From Streptomyces scabichelini (lineage in GTDB: Bacteria; Actinomycetota; Actinomycetes; Streptomycetales; Streptomycetaceae), in the NCBI RefSeq assembly GCF_011045015.1, contig NZ_JAAKZY010000073.1:1-45647 (forward strand): a stretch of 45,647 nucleotides of DNA, read 5' to 3'. The position numbers and the translations under genes are program-made. Below, piece after piece: positions 14,772 through 24,600 of the stretch; within the stretch, counting starts at the first letter, position 1; each line of letters begins with the position of its first letter. The notes beneath the pieces are model-generated. The model had not been told where the DNA came from and searched no databases. It saw nothing but the letters and a program-made list of their open reading frames with translations.

Positions 14772-16115
14772 ATGCGACTTCGTACGCTGACCGCGCTGGC
14801 CGGAGCGCTGGCGCTGTCCGTGGTGACCGGCTGCGCCAAGGGCGACTCCACCGGGGCCTCCGCGAACACGGTGACGTACTGGCTGTGGGACGCCAACCAG
14901 CTGCCCGCCTACCAGGCCTGTGCCAAGGGGTTCGAGAAGGAGCATCCCGGCCTCAAGGTCAAGATCACGCAGTTGGGCTGGAGCGACTACTGGACCAAGC
15001 TCACCGCCGGCTTCATCGCCGGTACTCAGCCGGACGTGTTCACCGACCACATCCAGAAGTTCGGCCAGTTCGCCGATCTTCAGGTGCTGGAGCCGCTCGA
15101 CGACCTGGGCATCAAGAACGACGACTACCAGCCGGGGCTCGCCGCCAGCTGGATCGGCCAGGACGGCCACCGCTACGGCGCCCCCAAGGACTGGGACACC
15201 GTCGCGCTCTTCTACAACCAGAAGATGGCGAAGGACGCCGGCGTCACCGCCGAGCAGCTCAACGACCTCTCCTGGAACCCCAAGGACGGCGGCACCTTCG
15301 AGAAGGCGATCGCCCACCTGACCGTCGACAAGAACGGCAAGCGGGGCGACGAGCCGGGCTTCGACAAGAACAACGTCAAGGTGTACGGGCTCGGCACCCA
15401 GGGCGGCGGCTTCGGCGACGGCCAGACCCAGTGGAGCCCCTTCACCGGCTCCGCCGGGTGGAGCTACACCGAAAAGGCCCGGTGGGGCACGGAGTACCAG
15501 TACGACAGCAAGACCTTCCAGTCCACCGTCGACTGGTACTTCGGCCTGGCGAAGAAGGGCTACATGGCCCCCTTCTCCGACTACAACATCCAGTCCAACC
15601 AGGGCATCACGCAGTTCGCCGCGGGCAAGGCCGCCGCCGTCTTCGACGGTGCCTGGATGATCTCCACGTACTACGGCACCAAGGGCATCGACGCCGGCAC
15701 CGCCCTCACTCCGGCCGGTCCGACGGGCAAGCGCGCCACGATGATGAACGGCCTCGCCGACTCCATCAGCAAGGCCTCCGACAACAAGGCGAACGCCCGC
15801 AAGTGGGTGGCGTATCTGGCCTCCGACGCGTGCCAGACCGTGGTCGGCAAGGCAGGGGTCGTCTTCCCCGCCACACCGGCCGGCACCGAGGCCGCCACTG
15901 CCGCCTACAAGAAGAAGGGCATCGACGTCACGGCCTTCACCGAGCCGGTGGCCGACAAGAAGAACTTCCGGACGTTCTCCTACCCGATCACCAACTACGC
16001 GGCCGACGTCACCGCGCTCATGCAGCCCGCCATGGAGGACATCTACGGCAACGGCAAGCCGGTGAGCAGCCTCGACGAGACCAACGACCAGATCAACCTC
16101 ATCCTCGACCAGTGA
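14772..16115 (+). CDS. ABC sugar importer, solute-binding lipoprotein, second system
   Basis: The 447-residue family 1 binding lipoprotein has a short signal peptide and the lipobox VTGC with Cys21, followed by NTVTYWLWDANQLPAYQACAKGFEKEHPGL, typical of CUT1 receptors. The ATG at 14772 is preferred over 14766 because GAGGG lies at a workable distance only from the former. It is rich in Lys, Asp and Trp as expected for a secreted sugar receptor. Expression would be controlled by the divergent ROK repressor. The gene is followed after 26 bp by the Gfo/Idh gene. Ligand unknown. Confidence 0.92.
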   Translation: MRLRTLTALAGALALSVVTGCAKGDSTGASANTVTYWLWDANQLPAYQACAKGFEKEHPGLKVKITQLGWSDYWTKLTAGFIAGTQPDVFTDHIQKFGQFADLQVLEPLDDLGIKNDDYQPGLAASWIGQDGHRYGAPKDWDTVALFYNQKMAKDAGVTAEQLNDLSWNPKDGGTFEKAIAHLTVDKNGKRGDEPGFDKNNVKVYGLGTQGGGFGDGQTQWSPFTGSAGWSYTEKARWGTEYQYDSKTFQSTVDWYFGLAKKGYMAPFSDYNIQSNQGITQFAAGKAAAVFDGAWMISTYYGTKGIDAGTALTPAGPTGKRATMMNGLADSISKASDNKANARKWVAYLASDACQTVVGKAGVVFPATPAGTEAATAAYKKKGIDVTAFTEPVADKKNFRTFSYPITNYAADVTALMQPAMEDIYGNGKPVSSLDETNDQINLILDQ

Positions 16116-16141
16116 CTCGACCAGTGAAGGGCACCCCCTAC

Positions 16142-17344
16142 ATGACGTTCTCCCTCGGCATCGTCGGTGCCGGACAGTTCTCGGGACAGTTCGCCAAGTT
16201 GTTCCTGGCCCACCCCGGCGTCAGCGACGTCTACGTCACCGACCTGCTCCCCGAACGGGCCGAGCAGCTCGCCGCAGCCGAAGGCCTGACCGGCACCTTC
16301 CCCTCGTACCAGGCGATGCTGGAGTCACCGGCGGTGGACGCCGTCGCGATCTTCACCCAGCGGTGGACGCACGGCCCGCTCGTGGTGCAGGGGCTGAACG
16401 CCGGCAAGCACGTGTACTCGGCGGTGCCCATGGCGATCACTGCGGAGGAGATCGCGGCGATCATCGACACCGTACGCGCCACCGGTCTGACGTACATGAT
16501 GGGCGAGACCAGCCAGTACAACCCGGCGACCGTGCACGCCCGCAACCAGATCGCCGAGGGCGCGTTCGGGCGGCTCTTCTACGCCGAGGGCGACTATGTG
16601 CACGACATGGACCTCGGGTTCTACGAGGCCTATCAGTACAGCGGCGGCGAGGACTGGAAGTCCACCGCCAGCTATCCGCCGCTGCTCTACCCGACGCACT
16701 CGGTGGGCGGGGTGCTCGGCGCCTGGCAGACGCACGCGGTGAGCGTGTCCGCGATCGGCGTCAAGGACGACCGCGGCGACGGGGTCTTCGACCAGGAGGT
16801 CAGCCAGTTCGGCAACGACTTCTCCAACGCGACCGCGCTGTTCGAGGTCGCGGGCGGCGGCTCTTTCCGTACGAACGAGTTCCGGCGGGTCGGCTACCCC
16901 TCGCACATCAGGGAGTCGCGTTTCCGGTTCTTCGGTACGGACGCGAGCATGGAGCAGCTCGCCACGGTGGCCCTGTGGCAGGACAAGAAGGGCGTCAAGG
17001 ACATCAGCGAGCTGCTGGAGCCCAAGCCGACCCTGTCCCCCGACGACCCGTCGCTCCAGCACATCGCGCCGGACCTGCGGGCCGCCTTCACCTCCGGTTC
17101 GGCGCCGGTGCACGACCGCTCCCGGCTGCCGCGGGAGTTCGACAACCTGCACAACGGGCACGAGGGCAGCCACCACTTCCTGGTGGACGACTTCGTCACC
17201 GCGGTCAACACGCGCACCCTGCCGTCGGTGAACGCGTGGGTGGCCGCCCGCTACACCCTGCCGGGCATCGTCGCGCACGACTCGGCGCGGCAGGGCGGGG
17301 CCAGGCTGGAGATACCGGACTTCGGGGACGCGCCCGAGGAGTGA
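16142..17344 (+). CDS. Gfo/Idh/MocA-family oxidoreductase with altered EKP motif
   Basis: The 400-residue protein has an N-terminal Rossmann fold (GIVGAGQFSGQFAKLF) and the C-terminal alpha/beta substrate domain of the family (SSYPPLLYPTHSVGG-like region, here ASYPPLLYPTHSVGG). The family's EKP motif, whose Lys contacts nicotinamide and substrate, reads AVP at residues 94-96 (GKHVYSAVPMAI). The His of the YPTHS stretch may act as catalytic acid/base. It is the last gene of the ROK-regulated importer operon, so it probably transforms the imported sugar. The missing Lys leaves open whether it is a redox enzyme, an epimerase, a glycosidase-type family member or a sensor. ATG 16142 lies 26 bp after the binding-protein stop. 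Confidence 0.85.
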   Translation: MTFSLGIVGAGQFSGQFAKLFLAHPGVSDVYVTDLLPERAEQLAAAEGLTGTFPSYQAMLESPAVDAVAIFTQRWTHGPLVVQGLNAGKHVYSAVPMAITAEEIAAIIDTVRATGLTYMMGETSQYNPATVHARNQIAEGAFGRLFYAEGDYVHDMDLGFYEAYQYSGGEDWKSTASYPPLLYPTHSVGGVLGAWQTHAVSVSAIGVKDDRGDGVFDQEVSQFGNDFSNATALFEVAGGGSFRTNEFRRVGYPSHIRESRFRFFGTDASMEQLATVALWQDKKGVKDISELLEPKPTLSPDDPSLQHIAPDLRAAFTSGSAPVHDRSRLPREFDNLHNGHEGSHHFLVDDFVTAVNTRTLPSVNAWVAARYTLPGIVAHDSARQGGARLEIPDFGDAPEE

Positions 17345-17356
17345 CCGGCCCGGTAT

Positions 17357-17388
17357 CGGCCCGGCTGTCCTTCGGGGCAGCCGGGCCG
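17357..17388. terminator. Bidirectional hairpin terminator with TTCG tetraloop
   Basis: CGGCCCGGCTG (17357-17367) pairs with CAGCCGGGCCG (17378-17388). One T-G wobble and two C-G pairs extend the stem to 14 bp around a TTCG loop (17371-17374). It lies between the convergent Gfo/Idh and L,D-transpeptidase genes and serves both. No T tract follows, as is usual in Streptomyces. Confidence 0.85.
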
Positions 17389-17402
17389 ACCGCTCGGGTG
17401 GC

Positions 17403-18098
17403 TCAGGTGCCCGGCTTGCGGCCGTACACGAAGACGTCGTCGTTCTTCTTGAGGAGCGACCAGTACTTCTTGGCGGCGGTCTTCGTCATGTTGACGCAGC
17501 CGTGCGAGCCGGGCGGGTTCCACATGCTCACGCCGACGGAGTGGAAGGCCTGGCCGCCGTCGAAGAACTGGCTGTAGGGCATCGGCACGTGGTAGATCGA
17601 CGAGACGTGGTCGATGTTCCGCCAGTAGATCTTCTTCAGGCCGGTGCGGGTCTCGTATCCGTTGCGCCCCGTGCGGACCGCGACCGGGCCGTAGACGAGC
17701 CTGCTGCCGTCCTGGATCCAGCTGAGCTGCAGCGTCAGGTTCACGCAGGCGATGCGGCCCTTGTTGACCGGGCACTTGCCGTCCTTGTTGGGATTGTTCC
17801 CGACGGCCTTCTGCTTCGTCATCAGGTCCATCACGCCCCAGGTGACAGAACCCGCGTACCCGATGTTCGGGGTGATGCCGTGCTTGGTCTGGAAGGCCTT
17901 GATCGCCGTGCAGTCGGCGGCGGACTGCCTGCCGTCGACAGTCCGGCCGAGGAACCTCTCCACCTGCTTCTGATACGGACCGGCCTGCGTGGTACAGCTC
18001 GCCGCCTGCGCGGGCGATGCGCCCAGCGCGACGGTCAGCGGCGCCACCAGCCCCGTGATGCCCAGTACGACGGCTCCCCGTCTGCGTATGTCCCCCAT
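17403..18098 (-). CDS. Secreted L,D-transpeptidase (YkuD) with peptidoglycan-binding domain
   Basis: The 231-residue exported protein has a Sec signal peptide (residues 1-32, cleavage after SPAQAA), a peptidoglycan-binding helical domain at about 38-98 (VERFLGRTVDGRQSAADCTAIKAFQTKHGI) and a YkuD catalytic domain at about 115-228. The active-site motif is complete: His186, then SHGCVNM with His199 and catalytic Cys201. Such enzymes make 3-3 cross-links in peptidoglycan or attach proteins to it. The ATG at 18098 follows AAAGGGGAA. It converges with the sugar operon through a shared terminator and is divergent from the esterase gene. Confidence 0.92.
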   Translation of the reverse strand: MGDIRRRGAVVLGITGLVAPLTVALGASPAQAASCTTQAGPYQKQVERFLGRTVDGRQSAADCTAIKAFQTKHGITPNIGYAGSVTWGVMDLMTKQKAVGNNPNKDGKCPVNKGRIACVNLTLQLSWIQDGSRLVYGPVAVRTGRNGYETRTGLKKIYWRNIDHVSSIYHVPMPYSQFFDGGQAFHSVGVSMWNPPGSHGCVNMTKTAAKKYWSLLKKNDDVFVYGRKPGT

Positions 18099-18218
18099 GG
18101 CCAGCTTCCCCTTTGTTCTACCCGCGTGGTGCACTCTGTGACGGCTAGACCGGCGCTGGAGCAGTTGGGTTGTAGGTCGGCCCGTCCTGAGACCGGCCTG
18201 GGACGAAACGGTTACGCA

Positions 18219-18257
18219 GCCCGCCGTCCGGCGGGAGACTCCCGCCGGACGGCGGGC
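18219..18257. repeat. Perfect 19-bp inverted repeat in a divergent intergenic region
   Basis: Arms 18219-18237 and 18239-18257 are exact reverse complements around a single A at 18238; the sequence contains CCGTCCGGCGGGAG and its mirror. It resembles a terminator stem but lies between two divergent genes, 66 bp before the esterase ATG. The rest of the 224-bp gap shows only the L,D-transpeptidase ribosome-binding site. Confidence 0.9.
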
Positions 18258-18322
18258 CCCCGCGCGTTTCGGAAACAGCGATGATCGGCGGCAGGCAACG
18301 ACGCCGTACCGAGGAGCACCCG

Positions 18323-19306
18323 ATGACCACCACTCCCCCGCCCTTCGACCCCGAGCTGGCCGCCGCACTCGCCGTCATGGGCGAGATGGCGCCGACCACG
18401 CTGACGCCGGAGATGCTCGCCTTCGCGCGGGAGGCCGAAGGGGCCGCGGAAGGCCCGTTCTCGCTGCTGACCAATGAGGAGATGCGTCGCGACGGGGCCT
18501 TCGAGGTCGAGGAGCGGACGGTGCCCGGTCCCGAGGGCGCACCGGACATCTCACTGCTCATCTGCAAGCCCACCCGGGTGCAGGGTCCGCGGCCCGTCGT
18601 CTACTACACGCACGGCGGCGGGATGGTACTGGGCAACAACCGGCTCGGCATGGAGCTGGCGCTCGACTGGGCGACGGAGCTGGGCCTGGTCGTGGTGTCG
18701 GTCGAGTACCGGCTCGCCCCGGAGCACCCGCATCCCGCCCCTGTCGAGGACTCCTACGCGGGCCTGCTGTGGACGGCGGAGAACGCCAAGGAGATCGGCG
18801 GCGACCCGGACCGGATCATCCTGGCGGGTGGCAGCGCGGGCGGCGGACTCGCGGCGGCGCTGGCTCTCCTGGCCCGCGACCGGAAGGGTCCCCGTCCGGT
18901 CGGCCAGCTGCTGCTCTGCCCGATGCTCGACGACCGCAACGACACCCCGTCCGCCCACCAGATGGCCGGTCTCGGTATCTGGGACCGCACGGCGAACGAG
19001 ACGGGCTGGAACGCGCTGCTCGGTGAGGCACGCGGCACTGCGGACGTCTCCCCGTACGCCGCCCCGGCCCGCGCCGACGACCTTTCCGGTCTCCCTCCGG
19101 CCTTCATCGACGTCGGCTCGGCCGAGACCTTCCGCGACGAGGACGTCGCCTACGCGTCCCGGATCTGGCAGGCGGGCGGCCAGGCCGAGCTGCACGTATG
19201 GCCGGGCGGCTTCCACGCCTTCGACGGCCTCGCCCCGCAGGCCGCGCTGTCCCAGGATGCCCGGGCGGCCCGGCTGCGGTGGCTGCACCGACTGCTCGGT
19301 GAGTGA
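18323..19306 (+). CDS. Alpha/beta-hydrolase, HSL-type esterase/lipase
   Basis: The 327-residue cytoplasmic esterase of the hormone-sensitive-lipase family has the oxyanion motif HGGG (97-100) and the nucleophile Ser171 in AGGSAGGG (family GDSAGG). The likely catalytic His298 is in PGGFHAFD. The usual DPLRDE acid motif reads ETFRDE, so Glu268 or Asp272 would be the acid. EYRLAPEHPHPAPVED is the characteristic segment before the nucleophile. The ATG at 18323 follows GAGGAG. The PucR-like regulator gene 80 bp downstream on the same strand may be linked. Substrate unknown; short-chain esters are typical. Confidence 0.9.
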   Translation: MTTTPPPFDPELAAALAVMGEMAPTTLTPEMLAFAREAEGAAEGPFSLLTNEEMRRDGAFEVEERTVPGPEGAPDISLLICKPTRVQGPRPVVYYTHGGGMVLGNNRLGMELALDWATELGLVVVSVEYRLAPEHPHPAPVEDSYAGLLWTAENAKEIGGDPDRIILAGGSAGGGLAAALALLARDRKGPRPVGQLLLCPMLDDRNDTPSAHQMAGLGIWDRTANETGWNALLGEARGTADVSPYAAPARADDLSGLPPAFIDVGSAETFRDEDVAYASRIWQAGGQAELHVWPGGFHAFDGLAPQAALSQDARAARLRWLHRLLGE

Positions 19307-19352
19307 CACGTCAGTCACCGGCGCACCGCGCATGATGACTTCTGACGCATGG

Positions 19353-19364
19353 CACCAAATGGTG
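19353..19364. promoter_or_regulatory. Small palindrome before the PucR-like gene
   Basis: CACCA-AA-TGGTG is a perfect 5-bp inverted repeat, 22 bp before the ATG at 19387, in an AT-richer stretch. It could be an operator or part of the promoter. Confidence 0.3.
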
Positions 19365-19386
19365 ATTCCTGACCGAGAATGAGCAG

Positions 19387-20430
19387 ATGGAAGAGCTGGC
19401 TGGCCGCCTGGCCGCGCTCGACCCGGACGCCGGAGCCGCTGTCCAGGTCATCGCCTACTTCGACCGGCTGGTCGAGGGCCGCGCCGGGCTCGAGGCCCTG
19501 GTGCGGGGTGCGGCGGTACTCTCCGGCTGCCCCGCGCGGCTCGTCGACGAGGCCCGGCAGGTACGGGTCCGGGTCGAGCCCGACGGGCGGCGGCGCGACG
19601 AGAACGGGCCCGTGCGCCCCGAGTGGCCTTCGATGCCGCTGACTCCCGGCGGGTCGCCCGCGGTGTGGCTGGAGCGCACGGGACCGCGGACGGTGGTCGA
19701 CGCCATGGTCCTGGAGCGGACCGCGAGCGCCGCCCGGCATGTCCTGGACCGCACCCGGGGGCGGGCGCCGGTGCATGGCCCTGCGGATGATCCGGCCCTG
19801 CTGGAGACGGTGCTCGACCCGACGGCCGCGGAGGCCGCGCGGCTGCACGCGGCGCGCGGGCTCGGTCTCGACCCGGACGGCCGGGCTCTCGCGATCGCCC
19901 TGCGCGGCGGCCCGGTGAAGCAGCCTTCCCTGAGCCTTGCCTCCGGCGAGCGGGCCCTCGTCCAGCCGGTCCCCGCCCCGGAACTGCCGGACGAGAGCCG
20001 GGTGGGTGTGGGCCCGGCGGTCCCCGTCCTGGAACTGCCGCGCTCCTGGTCCGCCGCTCGCACAGCCCTGCGCTTCACCGCCGAGGGCACCGACCAGGAC
20101 CCGGGCCCTCGCATCGTCCACTCCGATGACCTCGGCACGCTTGCCCTCCTGGCGACCGTGGTCGCCCCGGGCACGGAGCCGCCGCCCGACGTACGCGCCC
20201 TCGACCAGGCCGCCGCGGCGAGCCCGTGGCTCCTGCCCACGCTGTATGCCGTCGTCACCTCCCCGAGCCGGCGCACAGCGGCCACCGAACTGAACGTGCA
20301 CCACTCCACGCTCCAGGACCGCCTGGCCCACGCGGAGTCCCTGCTCGGCTGGCCGGTACGCACGCCGCAGGGCCATCTGCGGCTCCAACTCGCCCTGGCG
20401 GCACGGCTGCTGACGCGAAACCAGCTCTGA
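19387..20430 (+). CDS. PucR/CdaR-type transcriptional regulator
   Basis: The 347-residue protein has a C-terminal PucR-type helix-turn-helix (about 285-345: SRRTAATELNVHHSTLQDRLAHAESLLGW, then TPQGHLRLQLALAARLL). This replaces the long CdaR form with a simple sensor-like N-terminal half. The N-terminal 280 residues contain no domain I can name; GGSPAVWLERTGPRTVVDAMVLER resembles the pre-HTH region of actinomycete PucR proteins. It lies downstream of the esterase gene on the same strand, with a small palindrome in the gap. It may regulate itself, the esterase or an unlinked locus. Confidence 0.8.
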   Translation: MEELAGRLAALDPDAGAAVQVIAYFDRLVEGRAGLEALVRGAAVLSGCPARLVDEARQVRVRVEPDGRRRDENGPVRPEWPSMPLTPGGSPAVWLERTGPRTVVDAMVLERTASAARHVLDRTRGRAPVHGPADDPALLETVLDPTAAEAARLHAARGLGLDPDGRALAIALRGGPVKQPSLSLASGERALVQPVPAPELPDESRVGVGPAVPVLELPRSWSAARTALRFTAEGTDQDPGPRIVHSDDLGTLALLATVVAPGTEPPPDVRALDQAAAASPWLLPTLYAVVTSPSRRTAATELNVHHSTLQDRLAHAESLLGWPVRTPQGHLRLQLALAARLLTRNQL

Positions 20431-20541
20431 AGTCACCGACCGCGTTGTCTCCGGCCGCGTTGGCTGCCCGAATACTTCCCCCGCGCGCTCCACTGTGCTT
20501 GTCTGGGGGCCGTTTTCGGTGGCTGGGGCGGGAGTTGCCGT

Positions 20542-21492
20542 ATGCGCAAGTCGTGGGTCGTCGGGGTGCTGGTGGGCTTTTTGCTGCTCGGTGCGTGCGG
20601 GGATCCCTCGTCCGAGCCCGAGTCCGTGCCGCCCGAGCGGTCTGCTTCCGGCACGTCGGCTGCGAAGGCTCCCGCCGTCTCGCCGTCCTCGACCACGCAG
20701 CAGCAGCGACCGCCCGCCTCCGCCGTGCCCGCGGCGCCCGAGGCGCCCGCAAAGCCGCCCACCGTGCTCTACCTCGGTGACTCGCTCGCGATGGAGAACC
20801 AGAAGGTGCTCGGCGGGCTCCTCCGGGACGAGTTGAAGGCGCGTTACACCAGCGCCCCGTACTCGGGGACAACGCTCTGCGACTACCTGGAGGGCACCGG
20901 CGAGGACTCGCTCGTGCCGGCCGAGGACAAGGCGGCGGCCCTGGTGCGTTCGCTGCGGCCCGACTTCGTGGTGCTGCAGTTCTGGGGCAACGCGTGGGGC
21001 TACACGCCGTGCATGGACGGGATCACGCACGACAAGGCTGAGGCCGAGTACTTCGCGCGCTATGCCGCGGACGCACGGCGGCTGACCGAGCAGATCGCGG
21101 ACGCGGGAGATGGGGACGGGCCGAAGGTCGTTTGGGTGCTTCAAGGGCCCGACCCGATCACACCCGACCGGGTACGCCGCGTCAACGCGATCTACGAGCA
21201 GCAGGCCGACGCGTCCGGCGACCTGCTCGCGGACGCCGGCAAGGCGGTCAGTTCGGCCACGGCCCGCTACACCTGGACCCAGTACCTGCCGTGCACCGCG
21301 TACGAGCGCGACCACCCCGCGTACTGCACCGAGCCGGGCAGCGGCCGGACCGCCCTGCACCGCGACGACGACTACCTGCATTTCTGTCTGGCGCCCACCA
21401 CCGAGAAGTCCAGGCCCTGCCCGGTCCGCTCGCCCGGCATCCTGCGCATCGGGCAGGCGATCACCACGGCACTGACCGCCGCGACGAACTGA
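20542..21492 (+). CDS. SGNH/GDSL-hydrolase-like lipoprotein
   Basis: The 316-residue lipoprotein has a signal peptide ending in the lipobox LGAC (Cys19), a Ser/Pro/Ala-rich linker (20-72) and an SGNH-type fold. VLYLGDSLAMENQ gives the nucleophile Ser81 (block I); FWGNAWG resembles the Asn block; DDDYLHFC near the C-terminus provides Asp and His. The domain resembles extracytoplasmic acyl-esterases and the SGNH part of cell-surface O-acetyltransferase systems. Likely role: deacylation or acyl transfer on envelope glycans (inference). ATG 20542 follows CGGGAG. A strong hairpin terminator follows. The 111 bp upstream show no clear promoter. Confidence 0.85.
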   Translation: MRKSWVVGVLVGFLLLGACGDPSSEPESVPPERSASGTSAAKAPAVSPSSTTQQQRPPASAVPAAPEAPAKPPTVLYLGDSLAMENQKVLGGLLRDELKARYTSAPYSGTTLCDYLEGTGEDSLVPAEDKAAALVRSLRPDFVVLQFWGNAWGYTPCMDGITHDKAEAEYFARYAADARRLTEQIADAGDGDGPKVVWVLQGPDPITPDRVRRVNAIYEQQADASGDLLADAGKAVSSATARYTWTQYLPCTAYERDHPAYCTEPGSGRTALHRDDDYLHFCLAPTTEKSRPCPVRSPGILRIGQAITTALTAATN

Positions 21493-21506
21493 GAGAGCCG
21501 TGAAGG

Positions 21507-21552
21507 GCAGGTGCCCGGATCCGCTGACCTCTCGACGGACCCGGGCACCTGC
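21507..21552. terminator. Bidirectional hairpin terminator
   Basis: GCAGGTGCCCGG (21507-21518) pairs perfectly with CCGGGCACCTGC (21541-21552). After one mismatch four further pairs (21520-21523 with 21536-21539) extend the stem. It lies between the convergent SGNH lipoprotein and glycoside hydrolase genes. Confidence 0.85.
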
Positions 21553-21605
21553 GTGGGGTACCGGCGGCGCGGCGCCCTCATCGCCGGCCGCCGGTGGTCA
21601 TCGCC

Positions 21606-24600
21606 TCATCGCACCTCCCGCGCGTACGGCGCGACGGTGATCCGGTCGATCAGCGGCGCGTAGCGGGAGCGGAGCAGTACGCCGGGGAAGGTGTCCGAGG
21701 CGTACGAGGTGCCGTCGAAGTTCGGCAGCTCCTCGGAGCGGAACGCGATCGTGTTCTGCCCCTTCTTCAGCTGCACGGGGATGGTCAGCTCCCAGAAGTT
21801 GTTCTGGTGGAAGCTGTGCGGGAAGCTCACTCGCTTCACCTCGCCGCCGTTGACGCTGATGTCGGCGTGGCGGGCGAGCGGGTCCGGGTTGTAGTGGGTG
21901 GCCTCGGACTGCTCCGGGTTGGAGTAGCGGACGCGCAGCGCGTGCAGGCCGGTCCGGTCGGCCTTGACGGTGAACGTCGCGGTGTTGCCGTTGCCGGGCT
22001 CACCGCCGATGTCGGTGATCGCCGAGCCGTCGGTGGCCAGGGACAGCGGTGCGAGCTTGGCCGAGCCCGCGAGCTTGGCCTCGCCCGCCTCGTACGTACG
22101 CGCCGGCAGCGCGCCCTCGGTCGGCGTGACCCTGAGGCGGTCGACGAGGGTGGTGGACGAACCTCCGGTCAGCGTCACCTTGTTGACGCCGCCCGAGAGG
22201 GACACCGCCGCGCTGCTCGTGCCCTTGGCCAGGCGCAGGACGTCGTGGCCGTTGACGGACAGCCGGGCGCCCGAGCCGTCGAGGGTGTCGACCTTGAGGG
22301 TGGCCTCGCGGTCGGCGGGCGAGTAGACCCAGAACGTGGCGGTCTGGCCCTTGGCGAGCCGGGCCGCGCCCGAGCCGGTGGCCGCCTGCTTCGGCAGTTC
22401 GTAGACGGGCCGCGCCCCGCCGCCCAGCCAGGCCAGTTCGCCCTCGTACACCTGGGTGTCGGCCGAGGTCTCGGGGAGGGAGAGGGTGAGGCGGTCGACG
22501 ATGGCGTCGCCCTTGGTGGCGCGCTTGCCGTCGGCGCTCTTCGCGGCGAGCGTCAGGGTGTGCTTGCCCTTGGTGAGCTTCACCTTGGTGTCGGTGTGGT
22601 CCCACACCACCCACTTGTAGCCCAGCGGCAGGTGCATCTCCTGCTCGCTGTCCGCCTTGCCGTCCACGCGCAGGAAGACGTTGGTGGGGCCCTGCTCCTT
22701 CACCTTGTCGAAGGTGTTGAGGGAGTTGGCGAAGACGCTCAGGTCGTAGGTGCCGTCCTCGGGCACGTCCACGGTGAAGTCGAGCGTGACGTCCGAGCCG
22801 GTGCGCAGGCCGCCCACGTCGTAGCCGCCGGAGGTGTAGAACTTCGACACGTCGCGCGGCGAGCCCTCCGGGCCGTTCTTGGAGTAGCCGGACCCGGTGT
22901 GGGCGGCGTCCTCCGCCTCGTACGAGTCCTTCCAGCGCACGGACGGCGACTGTGTGCCCTTCGCCTTCCCGGCCGGGCTGAGGACGATCTCGTAGGACGA
23001 GGACTCCTTCAGCTTCGGCAGGTCGCCCTCGCCGAAGTCGACGACGACCTTGCCGTCGTCACCGACTTTCAGGTTCTGCTCCGAGAGCAGCTTCGGGCCG
23101 GAGGAGTCGCCCACCTGCCCGCTCCAGTCGATCTCTCTCACCCAGGCGTGCACGCGTTCCCCGAAGAGCTTCTTCGGGACGTTGTCGAAGGTGATGTGCC
23201 CCTTGCCGGTGGAACCGCCGAAGATCAGCCGGGACTGCTTCTTCTTCTCGTCGAGCGTGGCGACGCCCTGCATGGTGTAGTTCTCGCCGGGGAACGGCGG
23301 GGTCACCTTGACGGTGTGCCCGCTCATCGAGGCGTACGAGTTCAGCAGCCACCACTGGCCGTTGCCGCGGTTGGACTGCACCGCGGAGTCGGAGAGGTTG
23401 CCGTCGATGTTCCAGTACGCGATGTCGGCGTCCACCTTGGACTCCTCGATCGCGGACACCCACTGGATCATCTGGCCGGGGACCGAGGTGTGGTAGTTGA
23501 ACGCGTACTCGTTGATGTTGATGGGGAGTTGGGTGCCTTCGCGGTCGGTGCCCTTGAAGAGGTCCTTCTCCCATTCCCGGTACTTGGCGGTGCTGTCGCG
23601 CACCGCCTCCGGGTGGCTCAGCTCGTGCCAGGTGATGACGTCCGGGAGGGTGCCCGCGGCCAGGGTGTGGGTGAGGAAGCCCTTCACCTGGTCGTAGAGG
23701 ACGCTGGTGTTGGGACCGGCGATGCGGGCGTCGGGCATCTTGCCCTTGATGAGCTTGTAGAAGTCGTCCCAGGCGGCGAAGTAGTCGTCCGGGTCGTTGA
23801 GCCAGCTGACCTTGTTGTAGCTCCACTCGCCGGTACCGAACATGTTGCCCTCGGGCTCGTTGAACGGCACGAAGACGACGTTGTCCTGATACTCCTTCGG
23901 CAGCTTCAGAACCTGGTCGACCTGCTTGGCGACCTTCTCCCGGTAGAGCTTGACCTTCTCCTCGGGGGTGTCGCCCGGCCACTGGTACGGGAAGCCGCGG
24001 TGGATGTCGGTCATGTAGATGTACACGTCACCGTCGGTGGAGTCGGCCAGCGGCTTGACCACGTCCAGCGCGTCGGCCCCGGGGTGCTGCGGGCCGTCCT
24101 GCGCCTTCGTGGAGACGGTGCGCAGGCCCATGCCCTCGATGAGGTTGTTGGTGGGGACGTCCGGTCCGTACACGCCGTAGAGGGTGCCGGAGGCGCCGCC
24201 GTGGAACTTACCGGTGTCCGAGCCGAGGTCGACGTCGAGCTGGCCCTCGCGGACCACGGTGACGGTTGCCTTGACGGCGCGCCCTGCCGCGGTTCCGGCG
24301 ACCGTGAACGTCCCGGGCTGGGCGTACTTGTCGGCCGGTATCTCGTCCCAGGTGATCGGGGTGTCGCGGTCGTAGCCGTCGGAGTAGGTGGAGCGGACGG
24401 CGGCGGGGAGGGTCGGGGCGGTCCCGTTCGTCGTACGGGCCTCGAAGGACGTCTTCGAGAGCTCCTGGAGAGTGGGCACGGCCGGGACCGTGCCGGCCAC
24501 CTGCTCGGCGCTGAGCGCCGAGTGCCAGACGGTGAAGTCGTCGATCGCGCCCTTGAGCAGCGGATCCGGGTAGAGGGACTTGCCGATGTAACCGGCGGCC

